NCBI GenBank assembly: GCA_012271065.1 | Contig: JAAXHE010000011.1 | Span: 8,273-19,283 of the forward strand | Source of the DNA: Candidatus Latescibacterota bacterium | GTDB taxonomy: Bacteria; Latescibacterota; UBA2968; GCA-2709665 | DNA: 11,011 bases | Direction: 5' to 3' | Part shown: positions 1 through 7,783 of the stretch, piece after piece | Numbering within the stretch: position 1 is the stretch's first letter | How the letters are laid out: each line of letters starts with the position of its first letter | The notes under the pieces: model-generated | Databases searched by the model: none | The model's input: only the letters and a program-made list of their open reading frames with translations | What the model was told of the DNA's origin: nothing | Translations under genes and position numbers: made by a program

Positions 1-1131
1 GACATATTCGAAGGTCTTTTCCCCGCCGATTCGTCCGTCCGAGTCCCCCGTGCTTACCCTTGAATTCGGGTCGTAGAACTTGAACGCGTCCCGGTGCGGA
101 CGAGCGGGTTCGCCTACGGCATTGAGATTCCCCTTCCCGTGTACCTTGACCTTCACCGCGATCGGATCTCCTGCCTGGACCGACACTGGCGACGCCTCGA
201 CCGATATGTCGAACCGGCCCACCGCACCGCTGAACCCGGAGGGGGCGCCCGCGGGCAGAGGGGAGACTTCGATCTTCACGGCTTCCGATCGCGCGCGCAC
301 TTCCCGGCTGGCGCCGAATCTGAAAAAGTCATCCATATCGAACAGGTTTCTGCGGCGCGTGCGCTCCTGAATCTGGCAGACCACTTCGAGCGCGTCAAGC
401 GACTGTACTCCGGACGCGGTGGGAAATAACGCCATCGTCTTCAACAGCATCACGTCGAACTCGCGGCCGTTATGGACCTCGCGGTCAAAACTGGCGCGCT
501 GCGCGTCAAACAGGGTTTCCGACCAGAAACCGGTATAGGCGGGCAGGCGGCCGTAGCTGATATTGCGGAGTGTCCGGCGTGTGTAGAGCTTATACGCAAC
601 GGTCACCTGCTCTCCCACGTAAACCTTTTTCTTATCTACCGTGGTTACAACGAACAGGTCATCCTTCAATTCATCCACATCCGAATCGCCGGAGTTCTGT
701 CCCGGCGCCGGCGCCGGGCGCGTGCTCGGCGCCCCGCCGCGCTTCAGGACATTCACCCGAACCTTCGACGATTCGTGACGCCTACCCTCATGCATCACGT
801 GCGCCGGGCCGATCACGAAACTGCCCTCGCGCCTCGCCCTCAGGGAATACACGTACGAGTTGTTTCGCGTGGTTACGACCCGACCGTTCGTAATGTTGAG
901 TTCCTGGGTTGTATATGTCGAACGCCCGATTACGTCGAACGCCTCCGGAACCGGCAGTTCCGGCGCAACGACGTCTTCGCCGGCCGTTAACGTTACCGTC
1001 AGCGTGACCTGTTCACCCACCTCCACGCGCGTACGGTCTACAGAGACCCGGAGACGCGGCGTTTCGGCCAGCGCAACGCCGCACGCAGCCAACAGAACGA
1101 ACAAATGAACACAGACGGGCGGGCGTAACAT
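1..1131 (-). CDS. batD: BatD-family membrane protein, N-terminal 377 residues (3' end cut by window)
   Basis: An open frame runs without a stop from ATG at 1131 to the window edge, where the last complete codon ends at base 1, so the C-terminal part is missing. Residues 1-22 are a signal peptide ending ALA/ET; an alternative lipobox LAAC is at 14-17. The rest reads as three beta-sandwich modules (about 24-130, 155-290, 306 onwards), each opening with a strand motif of the type V-x-x-G-[ED]-[QP]-[VI] (VEVGEQV at 36-42, VYVGEQV at 170-176, VQAGDPI at 318-324). GRIGGEKTFEYV at the edge fits the family, where a C-terminal membrane segment normally follows. A Pro/Ala linker lies near 139-144. BatD proteins are thought to work in the periplasm with BatA-C; the precise role is unknown. 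The start is 2 bases after the batC stop (TAG-GT-ATG) with only a weak ribosome site, so translation is probably coupled to batC. Confidence 0.9.
   Translation of the reverse strand, partial: MLRPPVCVHLFVLLAACGVALAETPRLRVSVDRTRVEVGEQVTLTVTLTAGEDVVAPELPVPEAFDVIGRSTYTTQELNITNGRVVTTRNNSYVYSLRARREGSFVIGPAHVMHEGRRHESSKVRVNVLKRGGAPSTRPAPAPGQNSGDSDVDELKDDLFVVTTVDKKKVYVGEQVTVAYKLYTRRTLRNISYGRLPAYTGFWSETLFDAQRASFDREVHNGREFDVMLLKTMALFPTASGVQSLDALEVVCQIQERTRRRNLFDMDDFFRFGASREVRARSEAVKIEVSPLPAGAPSGFSGAVGRFDISVEASPVSVQAGDPIAVKVKVHGKGNLNAVGEPARPHRDAFKFYDPNSRVSTGDSDGRIGGEKTFEYV
701..718. repeat. Perfect 18-bp GC-only palindrome inside batD
   Basis: The 18 bases CCCGGCGCCGGCGCCGGG are their own reverse complement. 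On the minus strand they encode the Pro-Ala-Pro-Ala-Pro-Gly linker between the first and second beta modules of BatD. In mRNA this could fold into a hairpin of about 7 pairs with a 4-base loop. It may simply reflect alternating CCG and GCG codons; no function is claimed. Confidence 0.75.
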
Positions 1132-1133
1132 AC

Positions 1134-1952
1134 CTACCACTCGTTACCCTCGTATCGTTTGCCGGAAACGCGCAAACGGCGGTGTTTCTGGGACTTCGTT
1201 TCCCTGTCCTTCATCGCGTCCAGCAGGCGCTCAGCTTCTTCCCGACTCAATGCCCCGGACGGTGATTCGGACTGCGTTGATTGCTGATTCTGCTGCTGCC
1301 GGGCGGGGTCTTCCGGCTGACCGCGCTGTTCCTGCTCCGAATCATTCCTGGGTTCCTGATTCCGATCACGATCGCCGTCGGCGTCGGTGTCCGGATGATC
1401 CTCGGACTGTTCCTTGTTCCCACCGTCATCCGGTTCCCTTTCGTCCGGCTCGTTGTTGTTTTCATTCTGATCACGATCGTCCTTTCGGTTTTCCCCTTGC
1501 TCCTGTTCACGCTTCTGATTCTTCTCCTGCTCCCGCATTTTTTCCAGAACCCATTCCAGATTCACCTTTGCGTCCAGGTCGTCCGGCCGTAACGACAGCG
1601 ACCGCCTGTAGGCTTCGGCCGCCTGCTGCAGGTTCTGCTGGCGGACGTGGACATTGCCCAGATTGTAATACGCCCTCGCGAGAAACGAGGGGTCCTGGCT
1701 CTTCAATGCCTGACCGAACTCCTGAAGGGCGTCCTGAAAGGCGTTTGTCTTGAAATAGGCGTCGCCGGCATTGAACCTGAGCTCCGGCGCTTCCGGATTC
1801 TCCACCTGGGCCTCACGGTAATACTCGAGCGCTTCCTCGAACTTGCCTTCGTGAAACATAAGGTTGCCCTGCCTGTTCTTGTCCGCCGCCGGATCCAGAA
1901 ACGTGAAGCCGAGAAGCGGTACAACGACAAGGCCCATCAGATATCGATACAC
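1134..1952 (-). CDS. batC: BatC-like TPR protein
   Basis: Product of 272 residues when started at GTG 1952. That start is chosen because AGGAG lies 8 bases upstream and a hydrophobic signal or anchor segment (about residues 4-18) follows at once; the longer frame to 2075 would run inside batB and lacks this logic. Three TPR repeats cover about 25-57, 56-89 and 92-125, followed by a BatC-like helix with NLEWVLEKM (131-139). Residues 146-234 are a low-complexity tail rich in Glu, Asp, Gln, Asn and Arg. The end (236-252, LSREEAERLLDAMKDRE, then a terminal NEW) resembles the conserved BatC C-terminus. TPR domains bind partner proteins; BatC is expected outside the inner membrane, bridging BatA/BatB and BatD. 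The gene starts 26 bases after the batB stop and ends 2 bases before batD. The family assignment is firm, the exact role is not. Confidence 0.88.
   Translation of the reverse strand: MYRYLMGLVVVPLLGFTFLDPAADKNRQGNLMFHEGKFEEALEYYREAQVENPEAPELRFNAGDAYFKTNAFQDALQEFGQALKSQDPSFLARAYYNLGNVHVRQQNLQQAAEAYRRSLSLRPDDLDAKVNLEWVLEKMREQEKNQKREQEQGENRKDDRDQNENNNEPDEREPDDGGNKEQSEDHPDTDADGDRDRNQEPRNDSEQEQRGQPEDPARQQQNQQSTQSESPSGALSREEAERLLDAMKDRETKSQKHRRLRVSGKRYEGNEW
1251..1517 (-). other. Low-complexity charged region of BatC
   Basis: About 89 residues (146-234 of the protein as started at 1952) are almost entirely Glu, Asp, Gln, Asn, Arg, Lys, Ser, Gly and Pro, with no hydrophobic core. It is probably disordered and separates the TPR domain from the conserved C-terminal helix. 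BatC relatives often have a similar variable linker. No exact tandem repeat is visible. Confidence 0.8.
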
Positions 1953-1960
1953 GAAGCACA

Positions 1961-1965
1961 CTCCT
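1961..1965 (-). promoter_or_regulatory. Ribosome binding site that fixes the batC GTG start
   Basis: AGGAG on the minus strand (1965 down to 1961) is followed by 8 bases and then GTG at 1952. The in-frame GTG at 1961 overlaps this site and the ATG at 1937 has no comparable site, so GTG 1952 is the preferred start. Confidence 0.65.
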
Positions 1966-1978
1966 GGTGAATCCGGTT

Positions 1979-3001
1979 TTACTGAAACCGCCCACGCCAA
2001 CGCGTTCGCACCCTTCTCCGATCCGACAACATCGCCTCGCCGGCAAAACAGGCCACGGCGACGGCCAGCGGCCACTGGAACCGGTGCTTATACTGCGTGT
2101 ATTTCCGCGATCCCAGCTCCTTCTTCTCCATCTGTGAGATTTCGTCGTATACCCTGTCCATGCCCACGCCCCCCGCCTGAGACCGGAAATAGACCCCGTC
2201 GGACACGCCTGCAACCTGTTGCAGACTCGCCTCGTCAAGGCGTGACTTGACGTAGTTTCCCCGATCGTCCTTCAAGAAATCCGTCCGTCCGTTCTGTCTT
2301 ACCGGGATCAACTCTCCCCCGGGCGTCCCCACCCCCACCGCGAAGATCCGCACACCGGCTTCCGCCGCCTCCTTCGCGGCTTCTACAGGATCGCGGGCGT
2401 GGTCCTCGCCATCCGTTATGAGCACCATGACCTTGTATTTCCGTTCCTCGCTACCGAATGCCCGCGTGGACGCGCGAATGGCTTCGGCTATAGCCGTGCC
2501 CTTCACGGGAATGATATCCGTGTCGATCGAGTCCAGAAACAGCTTGGCGGCGCTGTAGTCCAGGGTCAGGGGGCAGAGCGTGAAGCTGCGTCCCGCAAAC
2601 GCGACCAGACCGATCCTGTCGCCTTCCAGCCGGTCGATAAAGGACTCGATCTCGAAGCGTGCGCGCGTCAGTCGATTGGGCCGGATGTCTTCTGCCAGCA
2701 TGCTCAGAGACGTATCCAGCGCGACAATAACATCCACGCCCCTCCGGTGCAGCAGTTCAAGCCGCATTCCGTACCTGGGCTGCGCCAGCGCCAGAATCAG
2801 AAAGACGAGTCCGCAGACCGTCAACGCGGCCTTCACCCACTGCCGCTTCCAGCTCGTGGCCGCCGTCAGCTTCCGCATGAGTTCCGGACTTCCAAAACGC
2901 GTGAGCGCCCGGCGTTTTTTTCGAAACGCGACCGCAAAGAACAGCGTTGCCGCCGGCACGATCAAGAGGAACCAGAACGCCTGAACGTCGCCGAAACGCA
3001 T
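1979..3001 (-). CDS. batB: BatB-like VWA-domain membrane protein
   Basis: 340 residues. Two N-terminal membrane segments (about 8-26 and 56-74), then a VWA domain facing the periplasm, then a C-terminal membrane segment (about 309-324), the usual BatA/BatB topology. The metal-ion-dependent adhesion site is complete: DTSLS at 96-100, Thr169 in KGTAI, and Asp197 in ITDGED. The stretch CPLTLDY (143-149) is shared exactly with the upstream paralogue. It starts 1 base after the batA stop, with GGAGG (3016-3012) 10 bases before the ATG, inside the end of batA. VWA domains with an intact site bind a divalent metal and a partner protein. In the Bat system the partners are presumed to be BatA, BatC, BatD and the MoxR ATPase. 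Named BatB by order, as the second VWA gene and directly before the TPR gene. Confidence 0.9.
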   Translation of the reverse strand: MRFGDVQAFWFLLIVPAATLFFAVAFRKKRRALTRFGSPELMRKLTAATSWKRQWVKAALTVCGLVFLILALAQPRYGMRLELLHRRGVDVIVALDTSLSMLAEDIRPNRLTRARFEIESFIDRLEGDRIGLVAFAGRSFTLCPLTLDYSAAKLFLDSIDTDIIPVKGTAIAEAIRASTRAFGSEERKYKVMVLITDGEDHARDPVEAAKEAAEAGVRIFAVGVGTPGGELIPVRQNGRTDFLKDDRGNYVKSRLDEASLQQVAGVSDGVYFRSQAGGVGMDRVYDEISQMEKKELGSRKYTQYKHRFQWPLAVAVACFAGEAMLSDRRRVRTRWRGRFQ

Positions 3002-3002
3002 C

Positions 3003-3989
3003 CTATGGAATCCTCCGGAACCTCGTGTTCGCCAGCATCAGTTCGACTCCCAGCAAGACAAGACCCGGCCAGAGGAAGAGGGTGAACAATTCGGAGTAGT
3101 CCACGTAGTCGCGTGTTTTTATCTCCGTCTTTTCCATCTCGCCGATCGCACGGTAGATTTCCTCGAGTTTCTTCTCGCTGGTCGCGCGGAAATAACGCCC
3201 ACCGGTGATTTCGGCAACTTCCTTCAGGGTCTCTTCGTCGATTTCGACCCGGACCCGCTGCTGGAGCAGGCCCTGGCCGGTGACGATCACGCCGCTGCTT
3301 CCCGCACCGATCGTGTAGATCCGTATGTCCACCGCCTGTGCCGCCCGGGCAGCCGTAACGGGGTCCACCTCTCCCCTGTTATTCACGCCGTCCGTCAACA
3401 GGATAACCACGCGGCTGCTCGCTTCCGACCGTCGCAGGCGGTTTACCGCCGTGACAATGCCGGTTCCGATGGCGGTGCCGTCCCAGGAATCGTCCGCGAG
3501 CCGTACTTCCTTCAAAAAGCTGAGAAATATCCCGTAGTCGAGGGTCAACGGGCACTGTGTATAGCTCTCACCTGCAAACACGACGAGCCCGAGCCGGTCG
3601 TTGACCCGCCCGCGCACAAACTGGCTCACGACCTCCTTGCTGACCTGCAACCTTGTCTTCCGCTGACGGTCCAGATCCTTGTAAGCCATGCTGCCGGACA
3701 CGTCAAGGGCGAGTACGATGTCGATTCCGCGGGTCAGGATTTCTCTCCCTTCCCGCCCGGACCGCGGTCGCGCAAGCGCGATTATCAGGAGGATCAACGC
3801 CAGACATCGCAACGCAATCAGGCCGTGGCGCAGCCTGAGCACGACCGACGGCGGAATCCGGCCGATCAGACCCAGGTCCGGAAAACGAATGCTGCCCTGC
3901 TTCTGCTTCTGGTGGCGTACGTATCGATAGATCAGAAACGGCACCAGAACCAGGGCGAAGAGCCACTCCGGGTCCTTGAATTCAATCAT
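3003..3989 (-). CDS. batA: BatA-like VWA-domain membrane protein
   Basis: 328 residues. Membrane segments at about 7-25, 56-74 and 301-320 flank a VWA domain. The metal site is intact: DVSGS at 96-100, Thr172 in DGTAIG, Asp200 in LLTDG. CPLTLDY is at 146-152. ATG at 3989 overlaps the stop of the upstream gene by 4 bases (ATGA), and GGAAG lies 7 bases upstream, so expression is tightly coupled. The protein is of typical BatA length and is a clear paralogue of the next gene; the first metal-site residues fall at identical positions (96, 98, 100) in both. The aerotolerance name comes from Bacteroides fragilis, but a direct role against oxidative stress is not settled for the family. Expected role: membrane-anchored metal-binding scaffold for the Bat complex. 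Confidence 0.92.
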   Translation of the reverse strand: MIEFKDPEWLFALVLVPFLIYRYVRHQKQKQGSIRFPDLGLIGRIPPSVVLRLRHGLIALRCLALILLIIALARPRSGREGREILTRGIDIVLALDVSGSMAYKDLDRQRKTRLQVSKEVVSQFVRGRVNDRLGLVVFAGESYTQCPLTLDYGIFLSFLKEVRLADDSWDGTAIGTGIVTAVNRLRRSEASSRVVILLTDGVNNRGEVDPVTAARAAQAVDIRIYTIGAGSSGVIVTGQGLLQQRVRVEIDEETLKEVAEITGGRYFRATSEKKLEEIYRAIGEMEKTEIKTRDYVDYSELFTLFLWPGLVLLGVELMLANTRFRRIP

Positions 3990-4939
3990 GCCGTCACTTC
4001 CGCCGGCGCGACATTCACCGTTCCGTCCCCACCCGGCCGAAGCTGCGCGTCGAGCCGGCGCATGAGATCCAGAACCCTTTCCGCGGCCTTCGCCGCAACC
4101 TCATCGTGGGGACGGAGCTTTGCGAACTTCACCAGATCCGCCTCCGACAACAGCACCTCCAGCGCCGATACTTCCGCATTTCCGAGCGGTATCCGTTCGA
4201 GGTCTTGCACGAGTTCGTGTGTAGTACGCTCCATTGCGTCCACCCGGACGCGATCTTCCAGGTAACGGCGCATCACCTCGGATAGCAGGCTGTAAAAGCG
4301 TTTGTACTCGCCGTTTTTCAGGAGCTGCATCCGCAGAATCTTCTCGACTTCCCCGGGCCAGTGGACCGGCGGCGGCGGATCGATCACCGGCTTCCGCCTT
4401 CGCCGGTACCAGAACCAGATTGCCGCGGCCACGAGGCCGGCCAGTACAGCAACAGCGAGCCAGAACCATTCCGGTATTCTGGCCTCGATGTCGACCGGAG
4501 GTTTTACGTCCCTTATATCCTTCATTCCCGCGGGCATGACGCTGCGTACCAAAACCGGTATCGGCTCGGATGCGACCAGCCCGGAGTCGCCCGCGGCCGT
4601 CCGCACCTGAAGCACCAGAGAGGGTACTTCGATCACACCCAGACGGTACACCGCGATTTCGAAGGCCAGTATCTCCTCCACGCCACCGCCCGGCACCTCC
4701 CGAACGATTGACGGCACCTGTCGACGCACCTCGAAAGGCGCGAGGAAATCCTCGTTCTGCACGAGCGCAACGGCATCTCCCGGTTCACGCCTGATCCGCA
4801 ACTCCAGGAGAACGGGATCGCCCAACGTAAGGGTATCCCGGCTTACCGTCGCATCGAACGAAACCCCGGCGCCGGCGTGGACGCAGGAAATCAGCAGGCC
4901 GCAGGCTCCGATCCACGACGATATCAGGATTCGGGCCAT
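3986..4939 (-). CDS. Short BatD-like protein: signal sequence, beta domain, one membrane helix, cytoplasmic helical domain
   Basis: 317 residues. Residues 1-22 are hydrophobic with a possible lipobox LISC at 16-19, or a signal peptidase I site near HAGA. Residues 26-135 form a beta-rich domain opening with SFDATVSRDTLTLGDPVLL, similar to the module starts in BatD. A conserved-looking DIRDVKPP (141-148) leads into a membrane helix (about 157-178) and a basic stop-transfer RRRRK. The C-terminal part (195-297) is helical and probably cytoplasmic. This layout matches proteins found beside BatA and DUF58 genes that are often annotated as BatD-like or DUF4381-like; I cannot decide between these families. 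The start overlaps the end of the DUF4340 gene by 16 bases and the stop overlaps the batA start by 4, so it is translated as part of the block. It could carry a signal from the periplasmic VWA proteins to the cytoplasm (inference). Confidence 0.8.
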   Translation of the reverse strand: MARILISSWIGACGLLISCVHAGAGVSFDATVSRDTLTLGDPVLLELRIRREPGDAVALVQNEDFLAPFEVRRQVPSIVREVPGGGVEEILAFEIAVYRLGVIEVPSLVLQVRTAAGDSGLVASEPIPVLVRSVMPAGMKDIRDVKPPVDIEARIPEWFWLAVAVLAGLVAAAIWFWYRRRRKPVIDPPPPVHWPGEVEKILRMQLLKNGEYKRFYSLLSEVMRRYLEDRVRVDAMERTTHELVQDLERIPLGNAEVSALEVLLSEADLVKFAKLRPHDEVAAKAAERVLDLMRRLDAQLRPGGDGTVNVAPAEVTA

Positions 4940-6375
4940 ATTTCAGCGTTCCGTCCCGTAAATATGGCGCCATTCAACCGAAACCCCAACCGTACGGTAT
5001 CGGGTCGGACCACGTCCGGTTTCACGGGCACGAGTTCAAGCTTCAGTTTCGTCAGGACCTTGTGGTCGATTCGGGCGACCTGGGGACGGTGTTGGCCCCG
5101 CGCGTACACCTGGCCGTCCCTTTCACCGATAATCAGTCTCTGCGCAACGGCGCCGCCCCGCCAGGCGGTGACCTCCAGTGCCGGACGATCGAATCCGAAT
5201 GCCTCCGGCGACTTCAGATCTTCGGCCGCGAAATCATCGGCTTCGAGCAGTTCGATGGCACGAAAGAAATGTCGTATACGATGTTCCAGGACAATGTGCA
5301 GCTTTGGTTGCAGCACCTGCCAGGTATCGCCGGCCTTGTCCCTGACGCACTCCACGACACGGTCCCGGTACGCCAGCTTCAACCGGTCGACTCCCGAGGC
5401 ATCGAACGCAAATATACGCTTGAACCTCAGGTCCGAGGCCGTTTTCCTGATATCCACGACGAAGGTCGAATCGACCAGAAAAACCATGGGACTGGCCGAA
5501 ACCGCCGCAAAAAACGGCGGAAACCGGCTTCCGTCCTTCCTGTGTCCGATCATTATGGTCTTTGTCCGCTCCGGGTCTCCTTCGAAAACCGTTACCGTCA
5601 GCGTTGGATTCTCCAGCCCGTATTGCACCCGCTCCCGGGACGCCTCCGCGACAACACGCGTGAATTCGGCCGTCCGCAGCCGGTTGATCAGCTTTCGGAC
5701 CTCGTCCTCGTCGGTGCGGTCGTTGACGGGAAACGTCAGGCGCCATGCTTCCGTAAGCTTCTCCACGACGACCCGGGTATCGCCTCTGGCAATTTCGACC
5801 TTCCGAACGGTATCCGGATTGAATTCCGCGACCCGCTTGTCACGCAGCTGAAACAGTCCTTTCTCAACTCTCAATCTGAAAGGGGCGCCCACCGCGAGTA
5901 TTCCCGGATGACCGGACCACCTGACATAGCCATACCGTCCAGTCGGACTTCGATCGCCCCAGAAGAGTGAGTCCACGCGGTCCCCCCGCGCTATTTCCAG
6001 CGCCAGATTCGGCCTGTCGAGGCCGAAATCAGAGAGACGGGCCTGGCCCCGCGCGATACGGACGCTGTCCGCCACAACGCGCTCCAGGTCCACGGACCCC
6101 AACGTCCGGATCAATCCGACGATTTCGCCGTCGTCGCCGCCGGTGGCAACAGGTTGCAGAATTCGCCACGTGTCTCCCGACTTCCGCATGACGATGGTTG
6201 TATCGCCCCGGTGAACCGTCAGCCCGCTAACCGCGTCTTCATCCAGATGAAGGAGGCGCCCCGCCTCAACGCGGGCCCTGTAACGTTCGTCGGCGCCCCG
6301 GATTTCGTAAAAGTAGACAAAACCGACCACGACCGCCAGAAGCAGCACAAGACCACCTGTCGTCCTTAAATTCAT
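4924..6375 (-). CDS. DUF4340 protein with three repeat modules
   Basis: 483 residues from ATG 6375. The frame stays open to an ATG at 6447 inside the upstream gene, but 6375 is preferred because a membrane anchor (about 7-23) follows directly and the upstream gene then ends 37 bases before. The rest lies outside the inner membrane. Three modules (about 43-171, 190-304, 329-441) share W-[RQ]-x-x-x-P (Trp70, Trp211, Trp352) and then [FY]-G-[LF]-[DE]-[RN]-P (117, 252, 393). Trp spacing is exactly 141 residues twice. The last 40 residues do not belong to a module. DUF4340 proteins commonly sit next to GldG-type genes and are taken as accessory parts of that ABC system; no biochemical activity is established. 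The module content suggests a binding or structural role. No catalytic motif is visible. Confidence 0.88.
   Translation of the reverse strand: MNLRTTGGLVLLLAVVVGFVYFYEIRGADERYRARVEAGRLLHLDEDAVSGLTVHRGDTTIVMRKSGDTWRILQPVATGGDDGEIVGLIRTLGSVDLERVVADSVRIARGQARLSDFGLDRPNLALEIARGDRVDSLFWGDRSPTGRYGYVRWSGHPGILAVGAPFRLRVEKGLFQLRDKRVAEFNPDTVRKVEIARGDTRVVVEKLTEAWRLTFPVNDRTDEDEVRKLINRLRTAEFTRVVAEASRERVQYGLENPTLTVTVFEGDPERTKTIMIGHRKDGSRFPPFFAAVSASPMVFLVDSTFVVDIRKTASDLRFKRIFAFDASGVDRLKLAYRDRVVECVRDKAGDTWQVLQPKLHIVLEHRIRHFFRAIELLEADDFAAEDLKSPEAFGFDRPALEVTAWRGGAVAQRLIIGERDGQVYARGQHRPQVARIDHKVLTKLKLELVPVKPDVVRPDTVRLGFRLNGAIFTGRNAEIWPES
5053..6249 (-). repeat. Three internal protein repeats in the DUF4340 gene
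   Basis: The modules are encoded at about 6249-5863, 5808-5464 and 5391-5053. Matching landmarks are DTWRILQP, EAWRLTFP and DTWQVLQP, followed by FGLDRP, YGLENP and FGFDRP, then a short strand ending in WGDR, IGHR or IGER. The copies have diverged at the DNA level, so this is an old protein-level duplication rather than a recent tandem repeat. Confidence 0.8.
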
Positions 6376-6412
6376 ACAAGATTCCCGTCGGATTTCCCCC
6401 TGCAGCCACGCG

Positions 6413-7780
6413 TCAGCGCCGCCTGCGCCAGACCCCGATGCCGACAACGACGGGTATGGCCGGAATGATGACGACGGAAAGCCACGAAAGCCACAGGAGG
6501 TCCTCTGCCGTCATGACCACGCCCCTGAACGCCCACATCTTGGGACGGATGGAGATCAGATCTCCCTCCTCCATGAGCCAACTCACCGCGTTCATGAACA
6601 GGTCGCCGTTGCCTACCGTGTCAAAGAACTCGTTGCCCGCGAAATCAGAGTCTCCAAAGACGACGATCCGGGTCTGGCGCAATCCCACGCCGGATGGAAA
6701 ACGACGAAATTTCGGTCTGTCGAGCGTGGCGACCGCGACGGATGCCGGGCCCTGCAGATCCCTCCCGGGATCGTAGACCGGCGAGGCGTCGGGCAGCTTC
6801 TCTTCCCGCCAGCTGTTGCGCGGATGCGTCGTCACCAGTTCGCGAGTCTGCATACCGGCGGTGCCCTCCAGCAGGGCGACGGATCGCGCAAGCCTGTAGA
6901 AGGTCCTCAGATTGCGTTTTCGGTGTTTCTCCGTAACCGGATGCCTCGCATACCAGACCGAGCCCGGCATCGAGGGGTCGCCCGGTCCCCAACCCAGGAC
7001 GTAGTCATTGTTGACCTGGATAGCCCATCCCGCCAGCAGCGACTCGAGACCGGTTTCGCCGCCCGGGTCGAGCATAAACAACCCGGAACCGCCTCCGGCG
7101 AGATAGTTGCGGATCGAATCCGCCTCGGTCCGGGAGAATGCAACCGTCGGTCCGGCCACGATCAGCAGATCGCAATCCGCAGGCACGCCCTCCCCCTCAT
7201 CCAGGACAAGGGTGTCCCGAACCCCGTACCCCGCTTCCCTCAATGCCTGCCCGACGCGGATGAAATCCCCTTCAGGCGCTTTCAGCGTCCGTTCTCCATG
7301 TCCCGTTGAAAAGTAGACGGTTTTATCGCGTTTCCGGACGACCTTGGCCACCGCATTCGTCAGGTGATTCTCCTCGGTTCCCGAAATCCGTTCTTCACGT
7401 TCGGCCGAAATCACCACCGAGATGCGTGGTTTGCCCACGCCGTATCGCCTGGCTTCACCGGGATGTACCGCCGGGTCGACCATTTTAAACGTGAACCTGC
7501 CGGAGTAGTAGGCGTAAGCTTCAAGTCTCTCCACGAATCCGGCCGTTTCCGGGTCGGTATCGTGGAAAAACGCCAGGACATGCACGTCCGACGTCAACGA
7601 ATCGAGCAGTGTTGCGGTCTGATCGGAAAGGCTGTGCATACCGCCCTCGGTCACGTCGAACCGTTGGTGATGGCGCGTGGCCAGATAGTTGATCGCAACC
7701 ACAATCGCAAGCAGCGCGAGAACGGCAACCATGGTACTCGAACCGTATTTGAACAGACGTGAACGGAAGATTTCCATCAT
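6413..7780 (-). CDS. GldG-family ABC-transporter auxiliary membrane protein
   Basis: 455 residues. An N-terminal membrane helix (about 17-34) is followed by a large soluble part and a C-terminal helix (about 428-450) ending in WRRRR. Family landmarks include FDVTEGGMHSLSDQT (41-55), YFSTGHGE (156-163), and VVFGDSDF with NGDLFMNAVSWL towards the end (373-380, 391-402). This is the GldG or ABC-transporter auxiliary family: membrane-anchored periplasmic partners of GldF-type permeases. In gliding Bacteroidota GldA/F/G are needed for motility, but most homologues occur in non-gliders with unknown cargo, so motility is not implied here. It starts 3 bases after the permease stop, with GGAGG (7794-7790) 9 bases before the first of two adjacent ATG codons (7780 and 7777). 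The typical length and intact helices indicate a complete gene. Confidence 0.9.
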   Translation of the reverse strand: MMEIFRSRLFKYGSSTMVAVLALLAIVVAINYLATRHHQRFDVTEGGMHSLSDQTATLLDSLTSDVHVLAFFHDTDPETAGFVERLEAYAYYSGRFTFKMVDPAVHPGEARRYGVGKPRISVVISAEREERISGTEENHLTNAVAKVVRKRDKTVYFSTGHGERTLKAPEGDFIRVGQALREAGYGVRDTLVLDEGEGVPADCDLLIVAGPTVAFSRTEADSIRNYLAGGGSGLFMLDPGGETGLESLLAGWAIQVNNDYVLGWGPGDPSMPGSVWYARHPVTEKHRKRNLRTFYRLARSVALLEGTAGMQTRELVTTHPRNSWREEKLPDASPVYDPGRDLQGPASVAVATLDRPKFRRFPSGVGLRQTRIVVFGDSDFAGNEFFDTVGNGDLFMNAVSWLMEEGDLISIRPKMWAFRGVVMTAEDLLWLSWLSVVIIPAIPVVVGIGVWRRRR

Positions 7781-7783
7781 CCT

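Noticed and set aside
94..990. Plus-strand open frames opposite batD
   Set aside because: The minus-strand frame reads through all 377 codons as a coherent BatD, so these are shadows.
1952..2075. Longer batC starting at 2075
   Set aside because: The extension overlaps batB by nearly 100 bases, places a hydrophilic stretch before the signal segment, and ignores the AGGAG placed for GTG 1952.
4877..5970. Two overlapping plus-strand open frames of 324 and 302 codons
   Set aside because: Both are antisense to the DUF4340 gene, overlap each other in different frames and resemble no protein family.
6375..6447. Longer DUF4340 start at 6447
   Set aside because: It adds 24 residues of Gly/Ser-rich sequence ahead of a well-formed N-terminal anchor and overlaps the GldG gene; ATG 6375 fits better, though its ribosome site is weak.
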